The notes under the pieces: generated by a model
What the model was told of the DNA's origin: nothing
Seen by the model: only the letters and a program-made list of their open reading frames with translations
Databases searched by the model: none
IMG/VR virus record: IMGVR_UViG_3300042359_000853
Coordinates: 62,001-126,000 of that record
From: a virus
Length of the DNA: 64,000 nucleotides
Strand: one strand, 5' to 3'
In this document: positions 54,455-63,491 of the stretch, piece by piece
Layout of the letters: the number at the start of each line of letters is the position of its first letter
Position numbering within the stretch: the first letter of the stretch is position 1
Translations under genes and position numbers: made by a program

Positions 54455-57400
54455 TTATCCATAAACAATGTGAAGAATATATTGTGTGAAGGATCCCAGT
54501 TGTTGAACTCGGAGTGTATAGTCACCGGATGTTATTGGGTAACTAGATATTAAAAGGTTTTGACCGATTTGTGAAGTTCCAAAATGTTGTTGAGTAATCA
54601 TCAAACCAGGGTTATCACCACTAGACCAGGTAGCACCACTCTGAAGACCCATCCAAGCGACATTGTCTAGTGATACATAGCTATAAAGAACAATTGAAGT
54701 GATTTCTTTGCTACTTTCTACTTCAAATTTGAAGTAATTATTTGTATTTGGTCCAACTTCTGATTCAACAACACAAGTTCCATCAACAAGTGTTAATTGA
54801 GTTGGTAGAGTGGCATCTTCTGATGGACTACCGGAATAAATATAATTGTAAGTAATTTCAAATGTTGGTGTAGGAGTAGGAGTAGGTGTTGAAGTTGATG
54901 TGTAGGTAATAGTAGGTGTTATAGATGGTGTCGGTGTCGGTGTAGAGGTTTGTGATGGTGTGGATGTTACCGTTGATGTGATTGATGGTGTTGGTGTTGT
55001 TGTAGGCGTCTCTGTTGGTGTCGTTGTAGGTGTTATTGTATTTGTTGGTGTTGTGGTCGGTGTCACACTACTTGATGGTGTGATAGTGGGTGTTATGGAT
55101 GGTGTTGGTGTTTGTGTAGAAGTTTGTGTGGGTGTCGGAGTGGGTGTTAGTGTAGAACTTGGTGTAGGTGTAAGAGTTCGAGTTGGAGTTATGGATGGTG
55201 TTATAGATGGTGTTGGTGTTTGTGTTCTTGTTAGTGTTGGTGTTTGTGTATTTGTAGGGGTAATTGATGGTGTAATCGACGGTGTTGGTGTTTGCGAAGG
55301 GGTTTGGGTTGGTGTTTGTGTTTGTGAAGGTGTTTGTGTAGGTGTAGGTGTTATAGTCGTAGTAGAAGTTGTTGTTGTCGTTGGAATACAAAAATCACCC
55401 CACAATGGTAATTTATCATCGGTTAAATTTATAGCATTGGTATTGAAGTTCGTTGGTGTTTTCGTAATATTTTGAACACACCAAGAGGAAATATCATTCG
55501 AAAAAGATTTTGCGGATTCGAACATATAATTCATATTCGTCACACTTGAAACCGTCCAACCGCTGATGTTATTATTGAAGTTTTCGGCCCATCTGAACAT
55601 GGATTCCATATTTGTAGCTATAGTAGTATCCCAAGTAGATACGGTTCCATTGAAGTTTTTGGCGTAATAAAATAGACTTGAGAAATCTTCGATATTTGAA
55701 GTATTTAATTCTTCTAGGTTTTGATTATAATTGATACAGCCAGAAAATAATTCACTTACTGACGTTATAGTTGAAAGTGTCCAACTCTCGAAGTTTTTTA
55801 CTAGTGTTAAAGATTCACAACCTTTAAAAAATCTATCCAGTGTAGTAAGATTTGATAAATCTGGTGTATCAGAGATATTTTGTAGATCCATATTTATACA
55901 ACCCTCAAAACTACCCGGTTCGTTGAGTAGTTGAAGATTTCCCCACTTCAAAACTTCTCGAATTTGAGTTTTTGAACCGCCACTTTCAAAAGACCAACCA
56001 CTTATTGTTCCAACAATAATTATATCATAAATACCCGGAGTATTGTATGTGTGATATCTAGAATAATAGCTAGAAACAGAGGAAGTTTTTCCATCTCCCC
56101 AAATAGCTAAAAAAGAATAAGTACCCCAGCTCAGTAAAGGTAATTCAATTGATAAAGAATCAGAATTAACTCTCCATCTAGTTACAAAAGACCCAGGTAA
56201 AGAAGTTGTAGTGCTAGTCGTAGTAGTAGTTGTTGGGTTAGACAGTGTAGTTGTAGATGTCGTTGTTGTATGTGGTGTTTCGGAGGTGGAGCTTGTTATA
56301 CCTAGTTGAAAGAACTTTTTTGTTCCCAATTCTATATAGGAGCTACCGGCATTAGATTTACTCTGTATAAGTTCCATTTCTGAAAAAAGACCGAATCCAA
56401 CACTAGTTTCACCAAGCCAAGGTCTTATATTGAGTTGGTTTGCTATATCGTCTATTCTACAAGCTATACCCTCTACTAAACAAGAAGTAGGCACACTCGG
56501 ATCACAATTACCAGGACCACAATTACTACCACTACTATTTCTTGGTGGATAGCCTGAAGAATTACAACTTTCTGGCCCAATGATCTCATCACACGGGCTA
56601 GAACAAGAAAGTGTTGAATATCCAGCAAAGACAAGACCAATAATTTTTCTTGTTCCACTAAAATCCGCTATTAACGCAGAGCCTGAGTCACCCGGTGCTA
56701 TGGGAAATGGACACCAATTTACAGTATCTCTGAACGCTTTGAAAACTAATCCTCTTTCAAAATGACAGATAGACGATTGACCTTGTAGTTTAAAATTAAT
56801 ATCAAATTCCTCATCTATTCTAACAATTTTCAATTTCATACTACCTTCACCCTTGGCACCAGTTGTTCTACCAGATGAGAATAAATCACCCGAGCTAGAT
56901 GGTCCGTGTGTAGAAAGTAAATTGTCAATTTCACTAGATGTCGCAAAATCAAGTGCGTAGGTATGAGTTAAACCTATTTGAAGAAAAGATTGAGTTAAAC
57001 TCAAAGCTGACGAGTCAAGTGATAATACAGCAACATCTACTCTATTTTTAATAGTTCCTGTATCATTGTTGAGGTCACCATCCCAACACGAATTAGTTAT
57101 ACCCGGTGCATTTATACACGGGTGTATAGGTTGATATCTTTTAACACCACCAACATTACTGATCGTTCCATAGATATAATATCCCGAAGGTGCGGTCACA
57201 CCACTCCTGTCCCAAGGACTTGGTTGTGAGGTTGCATTTTTGAAAACATTATAAATTTCAGTTGCCGTGAGACCTAAATTAGTAACCACACCATCATTAT
57301 TTTTGTAAATGTTCAAAAATGCATCCTGAACTACAACATGGTTGTTTGTTATACCGACAAGTGTGTTATCCCAACCATCAATTGCAATAAAACCAAGTGT

Positions 57401-57787
57401 TCCAACAGAACTAGTCATCGAGGTTGTATTTGTTAAACTAGTCCCACCTTTGAGTGGTCTTATAGAACCTCGGTTCTCGGGCGTTGTTAGTTGCCACTCG
57501 TAAAAAGAAGGATCGTTCGTGTAACATGGGTTTGTTAGTGGAAAGGGATTCACTCTTTCAATAACATCCGTTTTAATTTCAAAATCATTTATAAATATTA
57601 TAGCTGGGATTATTTGATTTTCAGTAAGTAGTTCCAAGGGTTTCTTCTGAGAAACACTATAGATAATTGATAACTCTTCAGTTGGCTTTTGATTTATTGT
57701 TTTGAAACCAATACCAATCGAATTTACCCCATTAGGTCTAGTTTTTTTAGCCTCTAAGAAGGCTCTTCTCAAAAGATTGTATGACAT
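54455..57787 (-). CDS. Trypsin-like protease fused to BspA-like repeats, Thr-Pro array and PPC-like domain
   Basis: A 1110-residue multi-domain protein. A chymotrypsin-fold protease has the triad His150 (TNNHVV), Asp251 (NRVDVAVL) and Ser368 (APGDSGSAL). After poly-Thr linkers ([11 protein letters not shown]) comes a PKD-like strand set (AIWGDGKTSS, HTYNTPGIYDI). BspA/DUF285-type repeats follow, about 630-760 (TNMESMFRWAENFNNNISGW; TNMNYMFESAKSFSNDISSW). Then a Thr-Pro array and a C-terminal pre-peptidase-like beta domain (YNYIYSGSP onward). This looks like a surface-exposed protein that could cut host surface proteins or itself during adsorption or maturation (inference). Confidence 0.87.
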   Translation of the reverse strand: MSYNLLRRAFLEAKKTRPNGVNSIGIGFKTINQKPTEELSIIYSVSQKKPLELLTENQIIPAIIFINDFEIKTDVIERVNPFPLTNPCYTNDPSFYEWQLTTPENRGSIRPLKGGTSLTNTTSMTSSVGTLGFIAIDGWDNTLVGITNNHVVVQDAFLNIYKNNDGVVTNLGLTATEIYNVFKNATSQPSPWDRSGVTAPSGYYIYGTISNVGGVKRYQPIHPCINAPGITNSCWDGDLNNDTGTIKNRVDVAVLSLDSSALSLTQSFLQIGLTHTYALDFATSSEIDNLLSTHGPSSSGDLFSSGRTTGAKGEGSMKLKIVRIDEEFDINFKLQGQSSICHFERGLVFKAFRDTVNWCPFPIAPGDSGSALIADFSGTRKIIGLVFAGYSTLSCSSPCDEIIGPESCNSSGYPPRNSSGSNCGPGNCDPSVPTSCLVEGIACRIDDIANQLNIRPWLGETSVGFGLFSEMELIQSKSNAGSSYIELGTKKFFQLGITSSTSETPHTTTTSTTTLSNPTTTTTTSTTTSLPGSFVTRWRVNSDSLSIELPLLSWGTYSFLAIWGDGKTSSVSSYYSRYHTYNTPGIYDIIIVGTISGWSFESGGSKTQIREVLKWGNLQLLNEPGSFEGCINMDLQNISDTPDLSNLTTLDRFFKGCESLTLVKNFESWTLSTITSVSELFSGCINYNQNLEELNTSNIEDFSSLFYYAKNFNGTVSTWDTTIATNMESMFRWAENFNNNISGWTVSSVTNMNYMFESAKSFSNDISSWCVQNITKTPTNFNTNAINLTDDKLPLWGDFCIPTTTTTSTTTITPTPTQTPSQTQTPTQTPSQTPTPSITPSITPTNTQTPTLTRTQTPTPSITPSITPTRTLTPTPSSTLTPTPTPTQTSTQTPTPSITPTITPSSSVTPTTTPTNTITPTTTPTETPTTTPTPSITSTVTSTPSQTSTPTPTPSITPTITYTSTSTPTPTPTPTFEITYNYIYSGSPSEDATLPTQLTLVDGTCVVESEVGPNTNNYFKFEVESSKEITSIVLYSYVSLDNVAWMGLQSGATWSSGDNPGLMITQQHFGTSQIGQNLLISSYPITSGDYTLRVQQLGSFTQYILHIVYG
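54868..55360 (-). repeat. Thr-Pro array in the protease gene
   Basis: Encodes TPTPTQT, PSITPSITPT and TPTPS units, different in composition (Ser/Ile-rich) from the arrays at 16346 and 37087. Boundaries are approximate. Confidence 0.85.
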
Positions 57788-57789
57788 AT

Positions 57790-57810
57790 GAAATATATAT
57801 TCAATATTTC
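57790..57810. promoter_or_regulatory. Inverted repeat before the protease gene
   Basis: GAAATAT - 7 nt - ATATTTC, perfect 7-nt arms, 3 nt upstream of the ATG at 57787. It contains the TATATA box (57794-57799, 6 nt before the ATG). Confidence 0.4.
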
Positions 57811-57830
57811 ATTCTATCCAAACTATTCTA

Positions 57831-60659
57831 TTACGGAAATGTTGGGAAATTAGGGGGTATTGAATTTTTATTGGATCCTGGTAGATTTATACCTGGAAAT
57901 TTAATCCAACCATCATTGACAGATTCCGATAATGTTTGACCTGTAAAATCAGCGATGTTCGTAGCTTGGTAAAAAGTTGCCGTAGAAGAGGTCATAAAAT
58001 CTAGTCTTGCAGAACTTATAGCAGCAAATGTAAAATTCAGAATTTCAGCTGAACCAAAATTAGCACCGGATGTATTTTGCCAGGCAAATCTTGAAAAACT
58101 ACCACTGACTGCTAATCGACCATCTGTTATTAGAGAATTTTGTGTAACTGATGCTGTGTAAAAAACAAGTTTGTCGTGATTAAAAACTATAGAAAATGAA
58201 CCGACACCATAGAAACCAGTCGCTACAACCCGAACAGAAAAAGATCCAGTGCTCTGTGTTGAACGATTCATAGTAATTTGTGGTAAACTAAGACCCAAAA
58301 TAGTTGCTGGATCTCTATTTGTTTCACAAGGTCTATAATTTACTATATCACCAGATGTTAATGTAACTTTATAGGTTTTGCAGTTACAACAAGGGGGTGC
58401 TGTTGGTGTGAAGTTGTTGTTTGATGGAACTGCTGTTTTATCACTACAAGTTGCTGTTGAAAAAGTAATACTCAGTGAATCAATCAACGGATCTGGCATT
58501 GAGACTGGTGTGTTAAACCCTCTTGACTGATATGGTTGGTATCGGTTGTCTGAAACAATACAACTACAACTTCCTATATTAGAAAAAGTAAAAATACCAA
58601 GACCTATCGAACCAATTGTTGGATCATCAGGGAATACTGTTGATCCATAGTAATCTCTTGATATACAGATTTCAGCTGAGGCAGTCCCACATAATACTGG
58701 AGTTGAAATAGAGAAAGCAGGATCACCTGAGTGGTAAGATATAGTCGCTACACAAGGTGAAGTTATCGGACCCGAAGCTTCTATAAACTCCAATTTTGAA
58801 TTCAAACAATTTACATATTTAAAAGTAGTAGCAGTATTACTAATTAGGGAAAATGTTCTACATGTTCTGACCTGTATGTTCAAGACCGATGAGTGATAAG
58901 ACGGTGGTTGATATCCGGCTTGGTTGAATACCGGATCACAACAATGAACATAATTTAGTGGGGTAAAAGTTCCGACTGCACCAAGTGGTCTAGCCCTTAC
59001 ACTTCTACATCTCTCACACGCACAAATACTGGATGTATTCCCTACGTAAAGATAATCGTATTTGATACTATTTCCTAAGCTATCACATCCTTCATAGGCA
59101 ATATTTGTAAAATTTGGACCAGACGCACCAATAACAGTCGGTCTACAATTTGGGCAAGGTGCTATAGTTGTTGTTGAAGTAGGACAAATAGTATAATTAT
59201 AACACGAACAAGTTCCACCACTACATCCCGATCTAATGTAGTGATTTACACCCCCTAACTGAGTTTCGTCAGTAGTTAATGGGGAATTTTGCCAAGAACT
59301 AAGACCATTATCCCAATAAGATATTGTAGGGCTCGTAAAGCTTGGATCACCGATCGGTTTATCAGTAACACCACAACCACAAATAGAATAGATATGTGTT
59401 TTACGACCAAATGGCACTGCGCCACTTTGTGGTATAGGTGCCCACCATGGTGATGGCACTGGTAATCCAGAAAATGTTATACCAGCAGTTACTGGCCACA
59501 TCGTTTTGGTGAGGTAATAACCTGGAGCTTGCCACCCACCATCTGGTTCATAACAAGATACATACTCCACCATAACGGGTCTTTTATCATTTGACTTAAT
59601 CTCTTCACCTAATTCAATTGCAAAACTACGACATACAGAACAATCTGAAGTTCTCTGATAACAGGTATTACCTGGTGTTGGAATTTGACCTGGTGTAGTT
59701 TGAACACCATTTATACTCGGATTTCCGGATATAACCTCTACACTATTTGAGCAAGCACAAAAAGCAATTGCTTCACTATCATAGAAATAGTAAAATCCAA
59801 AGTTCGGAAACCCACCGTTTTGAATACTTTGTGTGCAGTCTGTCCATCTTAATGAGTCTCCTGAATTGCCCTCAACTTCGTATGCGTTGCAAGTAAATTG
59901 ACCACAATTACAATTATTTATAGTTGGTGGTCCTTGTGGAAAACTTGTTGTAGTGGATGTTGTTGTTGTTGTACAGGGATTTATGCCTGAGATAGACTGT
60001 GCACAGGTATTACAATCTATTTGAAATCCTGATGTGAATGTGGGGTATCTTGGAGCTTGGTAAGGAACTGTATTTATAAGTCTGTAACAGTGATTATCGG
60101 CACCACGATAGACTCTTCCAGGAAAAGGATTATATTGTGCAATATTTATATTTGAAATAGTTGAGGTGAACGGTCTCTCTATACATCCACACAGACGTAA
60201 AGCTCGCCAACTTTGAGTAAATGGTGCTAATGTAGTTGTGGTTGATGTTGATGTAGTAGTTCTGAAAGGTTCTCCACAATCACAAGGACTACCTGGTTGG
60301 CTGAAAGTTCCAAAATTAGTCCAACTACCATTTTCGAGTCTAGGAGCTGTAGCACTACAAATAAAAGCTACTTCCCCTGGTTGATATTGAAGACTATGAG
60401 TAAATGAACTAGGTTGGCCACCAGGAACCGGCCTATAGACCAAACACTGCTCAATAGCCACTCGTGTATTTACAGAATTTGCAACAAATGTATATAAACT
60501 ACAACTAGCCGCATTTACACTACTTCTATAGGGTGGATTATTTGTTTGAACATTAAATGTTGGTGGTCCAACACAAGAAGCGCAGATTGGCGTTTCACAA
60601 GCTGCAAAATAAAAGTCACCAGTTCTAGTGGCTATAAAAGAATAAGTTATACTAATCAT
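57831..60659 (-). CDS. 942-aa Cys-rich virion-type protein with cohesin-like C-terminus
   Basis: A 942-residue protein. It has no signal peptide but many Cys in CxC pairs and short repeats of a domain with the pattern C--Y-----G---R---C (for example CNCGQFTCNAYEVEGNSG and CKTYKVTLTSGDIVNYRPC), separated by poly-Thr linkers ([25 protein letters not shown]). The C-terminal 140 residues (GSFSVRVVATGFYGVGSFSI to LDFMTSSTATFYQATNI) resemble a cohesin-type jelly roll. Cys pairs could bind metal or form disulfides after release from the cell. It is probably a modular fibre or decoration protein. Confidence 0.8.
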   Translation of the reverse strand: MISITYSFIATRTGDFYFAACETPICASCVGPPTFNVQTNNPPYRSSVNAASCSLYTFVANSVNTRVAIEQCLVYRPVPGGQPSSFTHSLQYQPGEVAFICSATAPRLENGSWTNFGTFSQPGSPCDCGEPFRTTTSTSTTTTLAPFTQSWRALRLCGCIERPFTSTISNINIAQYNPFPGRVYRGADNHCYRLINTVPYQAPRYPTFTSGFQIDCNTCAQSISGINPCTTTTTSTTTSFPQGPPTINNCNCGQFTCNAYEVEGNSGDSLRWTDCTQSIQNGGFPNFGFYYFYDSEAIAFCACSNSVEVISGNPSINGVQTTPGQIPTPGNTCYQRTSDCSVCRSFAIELGEEIKSNDKRPVMVEYVSCYEPDGGWQAPGYYLTKTMWPVTAGITFSGLPVPSPWWAPIPQSGAVPFGRKTHIYSICGCGVTDKPIGDPSFTSPTISYWDNGLSSWQNSPLTTDETQLGGVNHYIRSGCSGGTCSCYNYTICPTSTTTIAPCPNCRPTVIGASGPNFTNIAYEGCDSLGNSIKYDYLYVGNTSSICACERCRSVRARPLGAVGTFTPLNYVHCCDPVFNQAGYQPPSYHSSVLNIQVRTCRTFSLISNTATTFKYVNCLNSKLEFIEASGPITSPCVATISYHSGDPAFSISTPVLCGTASAEICISRDYYGSTVFPDDPTIGSIGLGIFTFSNIGSCSCIVSDNRYQPYQSRGFNTPVSMPDPLIDSLSITFSTATCSDKTAVPSNNNFTPTAPPCCNCKTYKVTLTSGDIVNYRPCETNRDPATILGLSLPQITMNRSTQSTGSFSVRVVATGFYGVGSFSIVFNHDKLVFYTASVTQNSLITDGRLAVSGSFSRFAWQNTSGANFGSAEILNFTFAAISSARLDFMTSSTATFYQATNIADFTGQTLSESVNDGWIKFPGINLPGSNKNSIPPNFPTFP

Positions 60660-60677
60660 AAGTCTGAATCTACTTTT

Positions 60678-60685
60678 TATATATA
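60678..60685. promoter_or_regulatory. TATATATA box between divergent genes
   Basis: It lies 18 nt before the ATG at 60659 (minus) and 32 nt before the ATG at 60718 (plus). Confidence 0.42.
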
Positions 60686-60717
60686 GAGAAAATCTAGCCC
60701 ATCGATAAAAAAAAACA

Positions 60718-61818
60718 ATGATAATAAATTTACGGTCGAACTCGGATCTTTCTGGTTTTTATATAGTTTTTAGAGGTTCTACTAATCTCGAAACAAGTGG
60801 TAATTTTGGAATTTCACATCTTCTAGAACATCTTATATGTAGAAACTTAAAAAAAATACAGGATCAATTTTTCAGAGAAGGTATTACATGGAATGCTTAC
60901 ACATCACTCAATGAAGTAGTATTTTATTTCAGAGGATTAGAGAAAAACTTGTCTAAATTTAGAGAAAAAATTATTGACATAATACTTGACTTGAATATTG
61001 AGAGGGATTCATTCAAAAGAGAAAAAGATATTATTTTAGAAGAGTATTCACAATATTTTTCTAGACCTTCAAGTAATCACTTTTATAATTTTTCTACTAA
61101 ATATTTGAATTCGTATGGGCCGATGGGCCTCAAAGAAGATATTGAGAACATCTCCCAGATAGAAGTTCTGAAATTTTATGAAAAATACTTTCTTGAACCA
61201 TCGTTGGTGATCAACGTATCTAGAAATCTTTTCTTTAATTCAGATATTAAATTTTCCAGTAATGATATTTCAAAAAAATGGATATTAAAAGAAAATAAAA
61301 ATGCTAGTTCTCTACCATCTTCAGTTCCTAAAGACCAAGAGTCTGTAATATTTTATTCTAAACTTTTTGATGAAGACTTTGCTTGGATTAATTTCATCAA
61401 TCTTTTACTTTCAGCTGATCACGGTTCTATTCTACTTGATAGATTGAGATTTTCAAGTGGCCTAGTTTATGATATTGAAGCTAATCAAACACTTTTCGGA
61501 AATCAATCTCTTGTTACAATTTCTACAAGTGTCTCGCAAAAAAACTCAAAAATAGCAATCGATTTGGTTTGGGAATGTCTTGAAGATTTTAACAAAAAAT
61601 TAGATATAGATTCTGTTGAAGACCTTAAAAAGCATTTAATTCAGATATCAAAAATGAAAAAAATAGACCGATATAAAAACATCAATCGGTGGATATTCCC
61701 CAAAAACTGGGATGTTGAATCCATACTAAAAGATATTGATATATCGGTCTTAGAAGAAAAGATAAAGAAGTATTACAACCCAAAGAACTTTGAGGTTTCA
61801 ATACAATCATCCAAATAA
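60718..61818 (+). CDS. M16-family (insulinase-like) zinc peptidase
   Basis: A 366-residue inverzincin. HLLEH (34-38) is the inverted zinc motif HxxEH. FKREKDIILEEYSQ (99-112) supplies the downstream Glu ligand (Glu108/109), at normal distance. Residues 200-366 form a second, non-catalytic half (LLLSADHGSILLDRLRFSSG, typical of M16 C-terminal halves). It is shorter than cellular M16 proteins (usually about 420). The role in phage is unclear; processing of virion or host proteins is possible. It ends 12 nt inside the convergent uvsX gene. Confidence 0.88.
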   Translation: MIINLRSNSDLSGFYIVFRGSTNLETSGNFGISHLLEHLICRNLKKIQDQFFREGITWNAYTSLNEVVFYFRGLEKNLSKFREKIIDIILDLNIERDSFKREKDIILEEYSQYFSRPSSNHFYNFSTKYLNSYGPMGLKEDIENISQIEVLKFYEKYFLEPSLVINVSRNLFFNSDIKFSSNDISKKWILKENKNASSLPSSVPKDQESVIFYSKLFDEDFAWINFINLLLSADHGSILLDRLRFSSGLVYDIEANQTLFGNQSLVTISTSVSQKNSKIAIDLVWECLEDFNKKLDIDSVEDLKKHLIQISKMKKIDRYKNINRWIFPKNWDVESILKDIDISVLEEKIKKYYNPKNFEVSIQSSK

Positions 61819-63030
61819 CTCATCAGCGTCTGAGATATCACGAAACTCATCCATAGATTCTTCAAGCTGTGCAAACTGCTCTTCAAACTCCTGCATTTCA
61901 TCAAATGACTTATATTTGAAGTATCCATTGACTATCGGTGCCATTCTTTGTAGAACTTCATCAGTGAAAACATTGGGTGAAAAAAGCTGCTTGGTAGTAA
62001 CTGATTTATCTAAGTGACGAACAAACCATCGGTGACCACCAGGTTTAAAAGTGATCTCACCAGTCGATTTATCTACTTCTTCTTTTCCTTGCGCAATACC
62101 AATCTCTTGATAAAACTCTGGTCTACAGAAGGCATCTAGTCCTGTATAGGGATTCATACCGTGAATAAATGAGATCTCAAACTTGATTTTCTTAGGTTTA
62201 GCTAGTCTGTTTTTAGCAGTTTTGAATGTTACAACTATACCAGATGCACCTAGGTCCATCTCGTCTTCTTCTTGAGTTTTCAGCTTTGCTTTACTCATCA
62301 TGCCGATAACAGAACTTGAATAAACGAGTGCCTTTCCACCTTTCAAGATTTCTTGTGGATACATAGAACCCTGCTCTAAATAGACGTGATTGCACACAAC
62401 CATCGGGATACCCAAGTATCCTAGATCAATATTGATGGATCTGAACATTGCAGCAAGTGCTTTAGCCCTGGTCATATCAACTTTGATGTTTCCAGAAATA
62501 AGGTCTTCTTTTTCTTTGTTTGAGCTCATTTGCCCAACTGAATCGAGAACTATTAAGAAAGGCTCGATTTCACCACGCTTCATCTTTTCTTCTTTAAGAG
62601 AATCAAGTAGCTGTGTGAGTAAGATGTTAATCTCTTCAACTTTATTACCGTTGATAAGTTTGAACTTCTCTGGTGAGTTATCGACACCATATTTTGGTAG
62701 ATCGGCAAGTTCAATAGAATATTCAGTATCGATGTAGATAACACCCATACCTGATTTTTGTGCGTGACGAGCAATCGACAGTGCGATAAAAGATTTGCCG
62801 GTTCCAGAATCACCAGCTACGGTGAAAATCTTTCCGTGCTGAATACCACCACCAAGCATATCTGCTGATAGAGCGGCGTTTAGTAAATAGACACCGGTTG
62901 AGATAAACTTTTTTTCACGAATTTCACTCTGAATAATAACAGGAACGCTTTTTGTAATGTTTGATAAAATATCACCGATCTTGGTGAATGAAAATGAATT
63001 TTTTTCTTCTTTTTTTGTAGTTTTAGCCAT
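61807..63030 (-). CDS. uvsX: UvsX/RecA-type recombinase
   Basis: A 407-residue RecA-fold protein. Walker A is GDSGTGKS (73-80), followed by GVIYIDTEYSIELADLPKYG and Walker B-like FLIVLDSVGQMSS. DNA-binding loops fall near KALAAMFRSINIDLGYLGIP and GGKALVYSSSVIGM. The acidic C-terminus (EEFEEQFAQLEESMDEF) is as in RecA/UvsX. It pairs DNA for recombination and recombination-dependent replication with the gp46-like ATPase and RuvC-like resolvase. A 27-nt palindrome lies just upstream of the ATG. Confidence 0.93.
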   Translation of the reverse strand: MAKTTKKEEKNSFSFTKIGDILSNITKSVPVIIQSEIREKKFISTGVYLLNAALSADMLGGGIQHGKIFTVAGDSGTGKSFIALSIARHAQKSGMGVIYIDTEYSIELADLPKYGVDNSPEKFKLINGNKVEEINILLTQLLDSLKEEKMKRGEIEPFLIVLDSVGQMSSNKEKEDLISGNIKVDMTRAKALAAMFRSINIDLGYLGIPMVVCNHVYLEQGSMYPQEILKGGKALVYSSSVIGMMSKAKLKTQEEDEMDLGASGIVVTFKTAKNRLAKPKKIKFEISFIHGMNPYTGLDAFCRPEFYQEIGIAQGKEEVDKSTGEITFKPGGHRWFVRHLDKSVTTKQLFSPNVFTDEVLQRMAPIVNGYFKYKSFDEMQEFEEQFAQLEESMDEFRDISDADELFG

Positions 63031-63035
63031 GAAAC

Positions 63036-63062
63036 TTTTTTTTGATATTATATCAAAAAAAA
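63036..63062. promoter_or_regulatory. 27-nt palindrome upstream of uvsX
   Basis: Eight T, GATAT, a central T, ATATC, eight A: perfect 13-nt arms around one base. It lies 5 nt from the uvsX ATG and ends 10 nt before the membrane gene stop. It covers the place of a promoter/leader and could be an operator. Confidence 0.55.
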
Positions 63063-63072
63063 GGCTAAAAGA

Positions 63073-63486
63073 TTAAAATGTAAAGTGCCAATGAAAGTGA
63101 TTCATTACAATCAAAAACTGAGTAGTTGTAACAAATCCAGATCTTAGAAGATCAACAATAAGATTGTAAATACCACCTCTTTTAGTAGATCTCTCTAAGA
63201 AGGTTAGTAGTGCTAGACCAACTAAAGTTGATAAAAAGAACACCCATTGACTAGAGAGAAGACCAACGGTCAAGAAAATAAAATTAAGTGTATTTATTAG
63301 AGTCCAAAAACCAAGTAGATAAAAATCTTGAGGCTCTCTAAAACTTGAAATCTCTGGAAGTTTTTTAGTGACCGTAAAAAATCCTCTGAACCAATCTTTT
63401 ATTTTATAAATTTTTACAAAATGAAAGAGCAGAAAAAAATTAGCCTGTGATAAGAAAAATAGGATAAGATAGAATATACTGGTCAT
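63073..63486 (-). CDS. Small membrane protein
   Basis: A 137-residue protein with three to four transmembrane segments: FYLILFFLSQANFFLLFHFV, FYLLGFWTLINTLNFIFLTV with SQWVFFLSTLVGLALLTFL, and a C-terminal amphipathic or TM helix (GFVTTTQFLIVMNHFHWHF). Between them is a basic loop (WFRGFFTVTKKLPEISSF). It may be a holin-like or membrane-remodelling protein; no family is recognised. It is transcribed toward uvsX. Confidence 0.72.
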   Translation of the reverse strand: MTSIFYLILFFLSQANFFLLFHFVKIYKIKDWFRGFFTVTKKLPEISSFREPQDFYLLGFWTLINTLNFIFLTVGLLSSQWVFFLSTLVGLALLTFLERSTKRGGIYNLIVDLLRSGFVTTTQFLIVMNHFHWHFTF

Positions 63487-63491
63487 AAAAT

